Assembly: GCA_018826515.1 (NCBI GenBank)
Contig: JAHKAM010000060.1
Location: forward strand, 1 to 64,000
Direction: 5' to 3'
DNA: 64,000 bases
Origin: Alphaproteobacteria bacterium
Lineage (GTDB): Bacteria; Pseudomonadota; Alphaproteobacteria; Caulobacterales; Caulobacteraceae
Of this stretch, positions 26,579 through 35,833 are shown one piece after another; within the stretch, counting starts at the first letter, position 1, and every line of letters begins with the position of its first letter. The position numbers and the translations under genes were made by a program. The notes under the pieces are model-generated. The model was not told where the DNA came from and made no database searches. It was given only the letters and a program-made list of their open reading frames with translations.

Positions 26579-28876
26579 CTATTCGGCGGCCGGAGCCGTG
26601 CGGGACCGGGACGCTTTCGCATCCTTCGTCCCGGCGGCGCCGGTCGGCTTCGGTTGGGATTTGAGGGGGAAGATCAGGCACACGCGCGCGCCGGCCAGGA
26701 CCTCGGCGTCGGCCAGCTTCAGCTCGCCGCCGTGTTCCTCGCAGATGCGTTTGACGATGGCCAGGCCGAGGCCTGTGCCCTTCTCGCGGGTGGTGACATA
26801 GGGCTCGGTCAGTCGATCGCGGTCCTTGGCGGGCAGGCCCATGCCGTCGTCCTCGATGATGAAGACCACGGTCTCGTCCTCGACCAGCAGCCGCGCGGAA
26901 ATGCCCGGACGCGTGTCGTCGCCCGCCTTCGGCGCGATGGCGCGCCGGGCCGCCACGGCCTCGCCGGCGTTCTTGAGGATGTTGGTCAGGGCCTGACCGA
27001 CCATGGGCCGGTCGGCGTGCAGGGTGACGGCCGGCAGGGGCTCGATCAGCTCGACCCCGATGTCGGCCTCGGCCACCCGCTGGGCGAACACCGCCTCGCG
27101 CAGCAGTTCGGCCGGATCGGCGGCGGTGAAGCGCGGCGCCGGCATGCGGGCGAAGGACGAGAACTCATCGACCATCCGGCCGATATCGCCGACCTGGCGG
27201 ATGATGGTTTCGGTGCAACGGTCGAAGACCTCGACATCGTCTACAACCTGGCTTCGATAGCGGCGGCGCAGACGCTCGGCCGACAGCTGGATGGGGGTCA
27301 GCGGGTTCTTGATCTCATGGGCGATACGCCGCGCCACGTCGCGCCACGCCGCATTGCGCTGGGCCGTAACCAGCCGGGTGATGTCGTCGAAGGTCAGCAC
27401 CATCTCGCCGCCCACGCCGCCCTCGATGCGGACGCGCAGACGCCGGGTCTCACCCTCAAGGGTCACATCGATCTCTTCCTCGATATGAGCCTCGGCGCGG
27501 GCGGCCAGTTCGCTGAGCTCGGGCGAGACCTCGCCCAGCGGACGGCCGATGATGGCGGAGTCGCGGATGGCCAGCAGCTCCACCGCGCTGTCGTTGATGG
27601 CCGAGACGCGGCGCTGGCGGTCCAAACCGATCACGCCGGCAGAAACGCCTGACAGCACGGTCTCGATGAAGCGGGTGCGGCCCGTGGCCTCCTCGCTGGC
27701 CGCCCTCAACGCGGCCTGCTGCGCTTCGAGGTCGCCGGTCATCCGATTGAAGGCGGCGGACAGGGTCTTGATTTCTCCGGGCCCATCCTTGTCGTCGACC
27801 CGCGCGCTCAGGTCGCCGGCGGCGACCTTGTCGGCCGCCTCGACCAGCCGGCCGATCGGGGCGGAGATGGCGCTGGCGGCCGACATGCCCAGCCATATGG
27901 CGCCGACCAGCACCAGCAGGGCGGTCTCGAAATAGCCGAGGGCGAAGGCCGCCTGGATACGGGCGCGGCTTTCCTCGGCCTCGCGGAAGGCCACAATGGA
28001 TTCCTCGCCGTTGCGCATCTGGGCGATCAGGCCGGGCTTCAACGGCCGGACCAGATACAGATAGGCTTCACCATAGGAAGGCAGCGCCATGAGCGACCTT
28101 ACGGCGTCGGGACTTTCCGTGACCTGCTGGGGCGGAGAGCTGCCCTCCGCGGCCGCCTCCAGCACCGCCCGGGGCGGCGCCACATAGGGCGGAGCGCCCT
28201 CCATCTCGCCGCTGGCGAGAACCTCGCCATCCTGTCCGAGAATATAGATGGCGGGATAGCCGAACAGTTCGGCGATCTGTCCGAGGGCGTCGGAAAACTG
28301 GATTCGGCTCGCGAACATGGGCCGGATCGGGCCAAGCTGTTCCGCGATCACGGCCAGGTCGCCGTCCATTTCGTTGGAAACGTCATCCAGATAGGCGTCT
28401 CCAATCAGCGCGCCGTTCTGGACGGCCGACGTAACATTGTCGCTAAACCACTGATCCACGCCGCGATTGACCAACACGCCGAACACCAGCGCGACAAGCA
28501 CAGCCGGGATCAGAGCGACCATGGAGAACAGGGTCACGAACCGCAGGTGCAGACGCGCGCCGGCGTCGGTTCGCCGCCGGAACAGCAGCAGGGCCCGCCG
28601 GCCGACCACCACCGCCAGCCCGCCGATCAGCAGCAGGTTGAGCCCGAGGATGACCAGGACCGCCTGGCTTGCAGCCGCTCGCGCGCCTTCGCCGCTGGCG
28701 TTGGGCGCCACGGCCACCAGCCAGATCGCGGCGGCGGTCACGAGGAAGGCAAGGGCGTAGACGACGAGGAAGGCGTTGCGGCGGCGCTCTTCCGACCAGC
28801 CGGCGAACCAACGCACCGCGCCGCGTCGATCGGCGGGTGCAGCGGGGTTCGGGTCGGCGGCCGGGCTATCCGTCAT
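26579..28876 (-). CDS. ntrY: Sensor histidine kinase NtrY
   Basis: 765 aa membrane kinase. Four N-terminal helices (residues ~25-125 and near 310-335) flank a periplasmic sensor region. They are followed by a HAMP domain (ISAPIGRLVEAADKVAAGDL), a PAS domain (GVSAGVIGLDRQRRVSAIND), the phosphorylated His in ARRIAHEIKNPLTPIQLSAE, and the ATPase core with NILKNAGEA, EDDGMGLP and TREKGTGLGLAIVK. It senses nitrogen or redox state in relatives. ATG at 28876 overlaps the dusB stop as ATGA, so dusB-ntrY-ntrX-dat read as one operon. Confidence 0.96.
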   Translation of the reverse strand: MTDSPAADPNPAAPADRRGAVRWFAGWSEERRRNAFLVVYALAFLVTAAAIWLVAVAPNASGEGARAAASQAVLVILGLNLLLIGGLAVVVGRRALLLFRRRTDAGARLHLRFVTLFSMVALIPAVLVALVFGVLVNRGVDQWFSDNVTSAVQNGALIGDAYLDDVSNEMDGDLAVIAEQLGPIRPMFASRIQFSDALGQIAELFGYPAIYILGQDGEVLASGEMEGAPPYVAPPRAVLEAAAEGSSPPQQVTESPDAVRSLMALPSYGEAYLYLVRPLKPGLIAQMRNGEESIVAFREAEESRARIQAAFALGYFETALLVLVGAIWLGMSAASAISAPIGRLVEAADKVAAGDLSARVDDKDGPGEIKTLSAAFNRMTGDLEAQQAALRAASEEATGRTRFIETVLSGVSAGVIGLDRQRRVSAINDSAVELLAIRDSAIIGRPLGEVSPELSELAARAEAHIEEEIDVTLEGETRRLRVRIEGGVGGEMVLTFDDITRLVTAQRNAAWRDVARRIAHEIKNPLTPIQLSAERLRRRYRSQVVDDVEVFDRCTETIIRQVGDIGRMVDEFSSFARMPAPRFTAADPAELLREAVFAQRVAEADIGVELIEPLPAVTLHADRPMVGQALTNILKNAGEAVAARRAIAPKAGDDTRPGISARLLVEDETVVFIIEDDGMGLPAKDRDRLTEPYVTTREKGTGLGLAIVKRICEEHGGELKLADAEVLAGARVCLIFPLKSQPKPTGAAGTKDAKASRSRTAPAAE

Positions 28877-29925
28877 ACACGGGCAGCTTCCGCTAACTGT
28901 GGCGAAATATCAACACCTCGGTTGCCCGAAAGCGTCACTCCGGCCCAGAGCACCGTCAGGGCCTCGTTCACCTGCTCTGGCGTCTCCAGTCGACACAGCC
29001 GGGACTTGGCCGCCCGCCGTTCCATCGGGTCGGCGGGCCACGGCGCCTGCTCGATGTACCAGCCGAGGTGTTTGCGGAACATCTTCAGCCCCAGCGGCAG
29101 GCCATAGAAGGCGACCGAGGCCTGCAGATGTTCGATGACGATGGCCAGCCGCTCCTCGCGGTCCGGTTCCTGCAGCACGGTCCCGTCGGCCAGCGCCCGC
29201 TCGAGATGCGCCGCCAGCCACGGCCGGCCATAGACGCCGCGCCCCAGCATCAGGGCGTCGGCGCCCGACTGTCGGAGGGCTTCGCGGGCATCGTCGGCGG
29301 TGAGGATGTCGCCATTGACGATGACAGGAATGCCGACCGCCGCCTTGACCTCTCCGACGGCGGTCCAGTCGGCGACACCGGTGTAGAACTGGGCCCGGGT
29401 GCGCCCGTGTACGGTCACGGCGCGGACGCCGATCTCCTCGGCCCGTCGCGCGATCAGGGGCGCGTTGCGATGGGCGTCGTCCCAGCCCAGCCGCATCTTG
29501 ACGGTCACGGGCCGGCTGGTCGCCTCCACCGCCGCCTGCATCAGCCGGCTGGCCAGGTCGGGCGTGCGCATCAGGGCCGAACCGCAGGCCGAACCCGTGA
29601 CCTCCTTGGCCGGGCAGCCGAAATTCAGATCGATGATGTCGGCGCCGGCGGCCTCGGCCATGCGCGCGCCCTCAGCCATGGCGGCGGGATCGCGCCCGAC
29701 CAGCTGGATCACCGTCAGCGGCAGACCCTCGCCGACGGCCGCGCGACGGACCACATCCGGACGCGCCCGCGCCAGCTCGGCGGCGGCCACCATCTCGGTC
29801 GCCACATAGGCCGCGCCCAGCCTGGACGCCAACCGCCGGAACGGCAGGTCGGTGATCCCCGTCATGGGCGCGGTCAGCACCCGGCCGGGCACCCACACAT
29901 CGCCGATCTGAAGGCCGCTTTCCAT
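28873..29925 (-). CDS. dusB: tRNA-dihydrouridine synthase (NifR3/DusB type)
   Basis: 350 aa FMN enzyme reducing uridines in tRNA. Motifs: VLTAPMTGITDLPFRRLA, catalytic-cysteine motif IDLNFGCPAKEVTGS, KMRLGWDD, VHGRTRAQFYTG, and FMN-binding VNGDI plus LMLGRGVYGRPWL. This is the nifR3 gene that precedes ntrBC in many alphaproteobacteria. Here it overlaps ntrY directly. I chose ATG at 29925 because homology begins at ESGLQIGDVWVPGRV; the open frame continues upstream into the MAPEG gene in another frame. Confidence 0.94.
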   Translation of the reverse strand: MESGLQIGDVWVPGRVLTAPMTGITDLPFRRLASRLGAAYVATEMVAAAELARARPDVVRRAAVGEGLPLTVIQLVGRDPAAMAEGARMAEAAGADIIDLNFGCPAKEVTGSACGSALMRTPDLASRLMQAAVEATSRPVTVKMRLGWDDAHRNAPLIARRAEEIGVRAVTVHGRTRAQFYTGVADWTAVGEVKAAVGIPVIVNGDILTADDAREALRQSGADALMLGRGVYGRPWLAAHLERALADGTVLQEPDREERLAIVIEHLQASVAFYGLPLGLKMFRKHLGWYIEQAPWPADPMERRAAKSRLCRLETPEQVNEALTVLWAGVTLSGNRGVDISPQLAEAARV

Positions 29926-29969
29926 GCCGGGGCAGATAGGGGGTTTGGACCGCCGGGTCCATTCCGGGC

Positions 29970-30395
29970 TCAGGCCTGAAAAACAACCGCCGCGGCGCGA
30001 AGGGCGAAGACGACCAGAACGCCGCTTGCAATCATGAATACCGAAAACCTGACGATGATCACATTGACGAGGGCCTGGATCAGACTGTGCAAGATCCGGA
30101 GGCCGACATAGGCCCATGCCAGTCCGACCGTCAGCGCATCGCCCTGTTCCAGCAGGGCCAGCGTCAGCGCCGTCGCATAGAACAGGGTCGGCTGTTCCAT
30201 CAGGTGGTTGTAGTTGTCCGCCTTCCACCGCACCTGCGGCGGCAGGCCGCCCAGCATGACGTCGCGCGGCAGGGTCGGATCCAGCTTCGTCCGCGCCCGA
30301 AGCATGGCCGGCACCCGGGTCACGTACAGCCAGACCCACATGACCATCGACCAGAGCACCAGAACAATAATCGGCTGCAGAATTGCCAAGCTCAT
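29970..30395 (-). CDS. MAPEG family membrane protein
   Basis: 141 aa with four predicted helices. It begins [20 protein letters not shown]; the middle holds [20 protein letters not shown], the MAPEG signature (here with the E-Q-P-T-L-F-Y motif), and it ends [14 protein letters not shown] members are glutathione- or eicosanoid-type membrane enzymes; the bacterial role is unknown. ATG at 30395 has GGAGG 7 nt upstream. It lies upstream of dusB with 44 nt between. Confidence 0.88.
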   Translation of the reverse strand: MSLAILQPIIVLVLWSMVMWVWLYVTRVPAMLRARTKLDPTLPRDVMLGGLPPQVRWKADNYNHLMEQPTLFYATALTLALLEQGDALTVGLAWAYVGLRILHSLIQALVNVIIVRFSVFMIASGVLVVFALRAAAVVFQA

Positions 30396-30506
30396 CGGAT
30401 GTCCTCCCATCCACAGGCTGACGCCCGACTGGTCCGTTGTCAAACAGGATGCACCCGGAACCGGGAGGCCTCGTCAGCGCCGTTCCGGATCGCTAGAAGC
30501 GGCGCC

Positions 30507-31646
30507 ATGTGTTTCTCCGCCATCATCGTCGCCGCCGGCTCAGGCTCCCGCGCGGGCGGGGACAAGCAGTGGCGCACACTCGGCGGGAAGCCGGTGGTGC
30601 GCTGGTCTGTCGAAGCCTTGCTGGACGCCGGAGCCGAGGATGTGGTGGTGGTGATCCCGCCCACGGCCACTGACAAGATCGAGGCCGCCCTGACCGGCCT
30701 ATCGGGTTGGCGGCTGGCCGTCGGGGGCCAGACGCGGGCCGACTCGGTCCGGAACGGCCTGACTGCGCTGGGGGGCCCTGAACAACGACCCGTGCTCATT
30801 CATGACGCCGCCCGCCCTTTGCTGAGCCGAGCGGTCATCGGCCGGTTGCTCGTAGCGCTGGACTCCGCCGACGGCGCCCTGCCCGCCTTGCCGGTCGCCG
30901 ACAGCCTGCGCCGGGCGACCGACGGCCATCTGTGCGGCGGGGTCGACCGCGAGAACCTGTGGCGCGCCCAGACCCCCCAGGCCTTCCGCTATCGGACCAT
31001 CGTTGACGCCTATGCCGCCTGGCCGGCCGACGAGACCGCCACCGACGAAGCCGCCGTGGTCGAACGCAACGGCGGCGTGGTCCGGATCGTCGAGGGCGAT
31101 GCGCGGCTGATGAAACTCACTGTTCCCGAGGATTTCGCCATGGCCGAAGCGCTGATTCCCCGCCAGATCCGCGTCGGCCAGGGCTTCGACGCCCACCGTT
31201 GGGGGCCGGGGTCCTCGGTATGGCTCTGCGGGGTCGAGATTGCTCACAACCAGACCCTGATCGGCCATTCGGACGCCGACGCCGGGCTGCACGCCCTGAC
31301 CGACGCCATCCTGGGCGCCATGGGCGACGGCGATATCGGCGACCATTTCCCGCCGACCGATCCGCAATGGAAGGGCGCGGCCTCGGACCGGTTTCTGGTG
31401 CACGCCGTCGAGCGACTGGCGGCGCGTGGCGGGCGGCTGGTCAATGTTGACGTGACCCTGATCTGCGAACAGCCCAAGGTGAAGCCGCACCGTCAGGCCA
31501 TGCGCGAACGGCTGGCCGAACTGCTGTCGCTCCCGCTCGACGCGGTCAGCGTCAAGGCGACGACCACCGAGGCCATGGGCTTCACCGGACGCGGCGAGGG
31601 CCTGGCGGCCCAGGCCATCGCCACGATCGAGCTTACTGGCTCCTGA
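30507..31646 (+). CDS. ispDF: Bifunctional IspD/IspF isoprenoid enzyme
   Basis: 379 aa fusion of 2-C-methyl-D-erythritol 4-phosphate cytidylyltransferase (residues 1-~220; [23 protein letters not shown]) and 2-C-methyl-D-erythritol 2,4-cyclodiphosphate synthase (from [11 protein letters not shown], with [20 protein letters not shown] and the C-terminal [14 protein letters not shown]). Fused IspDF is characteristic of many alphaproteobacteria. ATG at 30507; it diverges from the MAPEG gene across 111 nt. Its last 14 nt overlap the convergent spermidine-synthase-like gene. Confidence 0.95.
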   Translation: MCFSAIIVAAGSGSRAGGDKQWRTLGGKPVVRWSVEALLDAGAEDVVVVIPPTATDKIEAALTGLSGWRLAVGGQTRADSVRNGLTALGGPEQRPVLIHDAARPLLSRAVIGRLLVALDSADGALPALPVADSLRRATDGHLCGGVDRENLWRAQTPQAFRYRTIVDAYAAWPADETATDEAAVVERNGGVVRIVEGDARLMKLTVPEDFAMAEALIPRQIRVGQGFDAHRWGPGSSVWLCGVEIAHNQTLIGHSDADAGLHALTDAILGAMGDGDIGDHFPPTDPQWKGAASDRFLVHAVERLAARGGRLVNVDVTLICEQPKVKPHRQAMRERLAELLSLPLDAVSVKATTTEAMGFTGRGEGLAAQAIATIELTGS

Positions 31647-33951
31647 GCGCCTGCAGTTCCGGTGAGTCGAACATGCTGCGCTGAAGCGATCCGAACAGGT
31701 TGACGTAGTCGTCGGTCCACGGCCGCACCGCGGTCCGCGCCGGGACGTTCCACCGGCTGTCGGCGCGGAAATCGGTCAGCCCCTCCGGCGTCGGCGACAG
31801 GATCAGGGCCTCGGTGGAGGCCTCGGCCATCACCGGCCGGTTGTCGCCCTCATAATAGAGCTGGTGCAGGCTCGGCTTGCCGAGGGCCTGGGCCGCCGCG
31901 ATGGCCGGCAGGGTGATGTCGAGATTGCGGTTCGACAGGTGCAGCAGCACCACGCCGTCAGGCTTCAGCAACGCCAGATAGCCTTCGATCGCTTCCTGGG
32001 TCAGCAGATGGGTCGGCACGGCGTCCGACGAGAAGGCGTCGATGATCAGCAGGTCGTAGGAGCCCGGCGCCTCGCTCGCCAACGTCAGGCGGGCGTCGCC
32101 CAGCACCGTATTGATCGGTCCCGCGGCGCAGTCCGAGATATAGGTGAACCACTGCGGATCGCGAGACAGCCGGTCCACCATCGGATCGATCTCGAAGAAG
32201 GTCATGGTGTCTTCGGCGCGCTTGTAGGCCGCCATGGCGCCCGAGCCCTGGCCGACCACGCCGATCCGCGCCGGACCGCGCCGCGCGACCATGTCCGCGG
32301 CCTGGCCGATCGGCGTCGCCTCGGCATAGTAGAGCGTCGGCACACAGTCGAAGCGATCGTCACGCGCCTGGGCGCCGTGCAGGGTGGTGCCGTGCATCAG
32401 CACATGAACGTCACCGCCCAGCCCGGGGTCTGGCGAATTGGCCACCCGCATCACCCCGAAGAAGCTGCGCTCTGACAGGCTCCAGTCGTAGCCGCGCGCG
32501 ATCCACTGGGCCGAGAGGGTGATCATCACGAGAACGGCGGTGAACGCCAGCGCCCGGTCGCGGATCAGGAAGGCGCAGATGGCGGCGGGCATCAGCATGA
32601 TCATGGTCAGCTGATCCATGCCGAGGGGGAAGTTGGCGTAGAACCAGCCGCGCGCGCCGTCGTCGCCGTTCAGCCAGATCGCCAGCAGCACCGGGGCGGC
32701 GGCCACCACGGCGGCGGCCACGAGGGCTCCGGTGTAGGTTCCGGACATCCGCCCCCGGCCCCACGGCCGGGCGAGGCCGACCAGCACCAGAACAAGGGGG
32801 TACTCCCAGACCATGTTGAAGATGACGGGGGCCAGCAGGGCGGTGAAGGCGCCGCCGACGACGCCGCCAAGCGACATCAGCAGATAGAATTCGGTCAGCC
32901 GGTCCGGCGGGGGCCGCCTTGACGCCAGCAACTGGTGGCACATCAGGGCGGCGAAGAAGAAGGCGATCAGGTGCAGGCCGAAGGCCAGCGACCAGTTGGC
33001 CGAGCGGAAGGCCACCAGCAGCACCACGATCGCCCCGGTCGCCCCCTGGATGATCAGGGTGACGTTGAGCGGGATCCACGGCCGGTTCTGGAAGGCGATG
33101 ACGAAGGTCAGCAGATACAGCGCCAGCGGCAGAACCCACAGGAAGGGCGCCGAGGCGACGTCGGTCGAAAGGTGGGAGGTCACCCCCAGCATCAGGCTGG
33201 ACGGCGCGGCCGCCAGCAGGACAAGGATTCCTTTCTCGCGCCATGACAACGGCGCGCTGGCCGCGAGCTGGGCGGGCTCCGTTGTCCGGTCCAGCCGCCG
33301 GCGCCAGACCGTGAAGGCCAGGGCCACGACCAGCAGGACGAAGACGACATAGCCGCCGCTCCACCCGAACCAGCCGCGCTGTCCCGACAGGGTCGCCAGC
33401 GGCTCGATCACGATCGGATAGGACAGCAGGGCGAGAAAACTGCCGAGATTGGAGGCGGCGTACAGGACATAGGGGTTCTTGCCGTCGGCATAGCCGGCGC
33501 GGACGCGCGCGTACCAGGCCTGAAGCAGCGGCGCGGTGGCCGAGAGCACGGCGAACGGCGCGCCCACCGACAGGGTCAGGGTGGCCAGCAGCCAGACGAT
33601 CGGCGCGGCCGGGTCCGGGTCGCCGAGCAGGCCGTTGACGCTCAGGGGCAGAAACAGGGCCGCGACCAGAAGCAGGGCCAGATGGATCCCCACCTGCGTC
33701 TTGATCGATCCGACCTTCTGCAGCAGGTGGGCGTAGCCGTAGCCGGCCAGCAGGGCGGTCTGGAAGAAGACCATGGCGGTGTTCCACACTGCCGGCGATC
33801 CGCCCAGCATGGGCAGGACCAGCTTGGTCACCATCGGCTGGACCACGAACACCAGCGCCGCCGAGGTGAAGATCGCCACGGCGAACAGGATCGGCGTGAG
33901 CCGGTCAGGAGCGCCCGCGCCGATCCCGGAGTCCGCTGTGGTGTCGCTCAT
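31633..33951 (-). CDS. Fused MFS / spermidine synthase-like protein
   Basis: 772 aa. The N-terminal two-thirds contain about 12-14 membrane helices ([20 protein letters not shown] near the start, typical of this fusion family). The C-terminal third is a spermidine-synthase-like Rossmann domain ([50 protein letters not shown]). The real substrate is unknown, and polyamine synthesis is not shown. I chose ATG at 33951 ([12 protein letters not shown]) with a GGGGCGGGC upstream; an upstream start would extend by 12 residues. It is convergent with ispDF and divergent from cinA. Confidence 0.88.
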   Translation of the reverse strand: MSDTTADSGIGAGAPDRLTPILFAVAIFTSAALVFVVQPMVTKLVLPMLGGSPAVWNTAMVFFQTALLAGYGYAHLLQKVGSIKTQVGIHLALLLVAALFLPLSVNGLLGDPDPAAPIVWLLATLTLSVGAPFAVLSATAPLLQAWYARVRAGYADGKNPYVLYAASNLGSFLALLSYPIVIEPLATLSGQRGWFGWSGGYVVFVLLVVALAFTVWRRRLDRTTEPAQLAASAPLSWREKGILVLLAAAPSSLMLGVTSHLSTDVASAPFLWVLPLALYLLTFVIAFQNRPWIPLNVTLIIQGATGAIVVLLVAFRSANWSLAFGLHLIAFFFAALMCHQLLASRRPPPDRLTEFYLLMSLGGVVGGAFTALLAPVIFNMVWEYPLVLVLVGLARPWGRGRMSGTYTGALVAAAVVAAAPVLLAIWLNGDDGARGWFYANFPLGMDQLTMIMLMPAAICAFLIRDRALAFTAVLVMITLSAQWIARGYDWSLSERSFFGVMRVANSPDPGLGGDVHVLMHGTTLHGAQARDDRFDCVPTLYYAEATPIGQAADMVARRGPARIGVVGQGSGAMAAYKRAEDTMTFFEIDPMVDRLSRDPQWFTYISDCAAGPINTVLGDARLTLASEAPGSYDLLIIDAFSSDAVPTHLLTQEAIEGYLALLKPDGVVLLHLSNRNLDITLPAIAAAQALGKPSLHQLYYEGDNRPVMAEASTEALILSPTPEGLTDFRADSRWNVPARTAVRPWTDDYVNLFGSLQRSMFDSPELQALRSQ

Positions 33952-34036
33952 GCCCGCCCCGTATGCTGGCGCCATCCCCGGGCGCATCCCGTCACCCTAG
34001 ACCGACTCGCGCCGCCTTCGGAAAGCCCCTCGATCC

Positions 34037-34528
34037 ATGTTTCCCGACGACATCCAGATGCTGGCCCGGAGGGTGATTGAAGCGGCCGTCGCGCGGGACC
34101 TGACCCTCGCCACGGCCGAGAGCTGCACCGGCGGCCTGGTCGCCGGCGCCCTGACCGCCGTGGCCGGCTCCTCCGCGGTCGTGGACCGGGGTTTCGTGAC
34201 CTACAGCAATGCGGCCAAGATCGAACTTCTGGGCGTGCCTGCGGACCTGATCGAGGCCCATGGCGCGGTATCCGGGCCCGTGGCCCGCGCCATGGCCGAG
34301 GGCGCAGTGGCGCGGTCGCGGGCCACGGTGTCGGTCTCGGTGACAGGAATCGCCGGCCCGGGCGGCGGTTCGTCGGACAAGCCGGTCGGGCTGGTGCATT
34401 TCGGCGCGATCGGTCCGCATGGCGCGGTCCATGCCGAGCACCGGTTCGGCGACGCCGGGCGGGAGAGCGTGCGTCTCTCCAGTGTTCGCGTCGCCCTGAA
34501 CCTGCTGCTCGACCGGATCGAAGCATGA
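34037..34528 (+). CDS. CinA C-terminal domain protein (nicotinamide-nucleotide amidase type)
   Basis: 163 aa stand-alone CinA C-terminal domain. Motifs: ATAESCTGGLVAGALTAVAG, FVTYSNAAKIELLGVP, and VTGIAGPGGGSSDKPVGLVH. This family deamidates nicotinamide mononucleotide (PncC), salvaging NAD precursors. ATG at 34037. Its stop overlaps the tusA ATG by 4 nt. Confidence 0.93.
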   Translation: MFPDDIQMLARRVIEAAVARDLTLATAESCTGGLVAGALTAVAGSSAVVDRGFVTYSNAAKIELLGVPADLIEAHGAVSGPVARAMAEGAVARSRATVSVSVTGIAGPGGGSSDKPVGLVHFGAIGPHGAVHAEHRFGDAGRESVRLSSVRVALNLLLDRIEA

Positions 34529-34755
34529 TCATCGACGCGCGCGGCCATCGCTGCCCGACCCCCAGCCTGAAACTTCAGAAAGCCTTCCACGGCGCGCCTC
34601 CCGGGACGCGTCTGACGCTGCTGGCCACCGATCCGATGGCGCGGATCGACGTACCGCATCTGATGGCCGGCCTGGGCGGGGAAACCGTCTCGATCAACGA
34701 GGACGACGGCGTCCTGACTATCGTCGTCTCGACGCCCGCCGCTCCGACAGGCTGA
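34525..34755 (+). CDS. TusA/SirA-family sulfurtransferase-like protein
   Basis: 76 aa. The signature DARGHRCPTPSLKLQKAF contains the active cysteine in the CPxP motif. TusA-like proteins relay sulfur for tRNA thiolation or other pathways. It overlaps the upstream cinA-type gene (ATGA). Its last 38 nt are overlapped by the convergent BrkB-like gene. Confidence 0.9.
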   Translation: MIIDARGHRCPTPSLKLQKAFHGAPPGTRLTLLATDPMARIDVPHLMAGLGGETVSINEDDGVLTIVVSTPAAPTG

Positions 34756-35692
34756 CGACCGACTCCGGCAGGGGTTCGTCGGGCTCGATCTCGGGCGCGT
34801 CCATCGAGCGGGCCGCGATCTCCATCTCGGTGGCGAAGGCCCCACCGTAGAAGATGGCGTTGACGTTCCACGACAGCCAGATCAGCAGCACCACCACGGC
34901 GCCGACCGAGCCATAGGTCGCCCCCAGCGGAGCGATCTGTTCGACATAGATGGCGCACAGCCACGAGGAGATGGTCGACATCACCGTCGCCACCACCCCG
35001 CCCGCGATCGACGGCGCCCAGGCCACCGGCGTGCGGTGCGACATGGCATAGCGGTAGAGCATGGTCAGGCCGATCGCGAGGCCAAGCGCCGGCCACAGCC
35101 CTTCCAGCGGCAGGCCGCCGCCTCCGGCCGCTTCTCCCGGCCCCGCATGCTCCAGCAGCCGCGAGGTCACCACCGCCCCGGACACCACGGTGAACAGCAG
35201 GAAGGCCGCCAGGGCCACGAAGAAGGCGAGCAGATTGAATTTGAAGAAGCCGTGCGGCTCCGTCTCGTCGTGGATCAGGTTCAGCCCCGCCAGCAAGGCC
35301 TTGAAACCCCGGTGCGCGGCGTATCCGCCGATGACCACGGCGAAGAAGCTCTGGGCCGAGACGGTCCGGGCCGAGGCGTTGGCCAGCCGCTCGATCTCGG
35401 CGTAGAAAATCGCCCGCGCGGCCGTCGGCATGACATCGGCGAGGGCCGCGGCCTGTTCGCTGACCTGGCTGATCGACAGCACCGCCTTGTAGAAGCCGAT
35501 CAGGATGGCGATGGCCGGAAACACCGCCAGCAGAGCGAAGAAGGACACTCCGCCCGTGTAGAGCATCACGTCGCGGCCCCAGCTGCGGGAGAACGCCTTG
35601 ACCGACAGGCGGCCCCACAGCATGGGCATGGCCCAGCGCGCCGCGGTCTCAATATCCGATTTGGCCTGCAACCCGGTCCCCGCACCCTGCAA
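34718..35692 (-). CDS. YihY/BrkB family membrane protein
   Basis: 324 aa with about six membrane helices. The family motif region WGRDVMLYTGGVSFFALLAV, KVNSL-like FKFNLLAFFVALAAFLLFTV, and SWNVNAIFYGGAFATEMEIA are visible. Formerly called ribonuclease BN, the family has no agreed function. The start is uncertain: TTG at 35692 gives the longest form, a TTG at 35671 and an internal ATG are alternatives. It shares a 99-nt divergent region with popA and overlaps tusA at the 3' end. Confidence 0.87.
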   Translation of the reverse strand: MQGAGTGLQAKSDIETAARWAMPMLWGRLSVKAFSRSWGRDVMLYTGGVSFFALLAVFPAIAILIGFYKAVLSISQVSEQAAALADVMPTAARAIFYAEIERLANASARTVSAQSFFAVVIGGYAAHRGFKALLAGLNLIHDETEPHGFFKFNLLAFFVALAAFLLFTVVSGAVVTSRLLEHAGPGEAAGGGGLPLEGLWPALGLAIGLTMLYRYAMSHRTPVAWAPSIAGGVVATVMSTISSWLCAIYVEQIAPLGATYGSVGAVVVLLIWLSWNVNAIFYGGAFATEMEIAARSMDAPEIEPDEPLPESVVSLSERRASRRR

Positions 35693-35833
35693 GCCCCCAC
35701 TTCTACCCCAATTCGGCGGCGGGGAAACCCGCCGCTGAAAGCGCGGCGCCCGGTTGCCTCCCGACGCCCGCCCTCGCTATGGTCCGCCGCCATGAGACCG
35801 CGCCCGGGGCTGGGGGCGGCTGGAGATTTCGCC

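Noticed and set aside
34718-35692. Ribonuclease BN function for the BrkB/YihY protein
   Set aside because: The historic name is not supported; the family is membrane-bound and its function is unknown.
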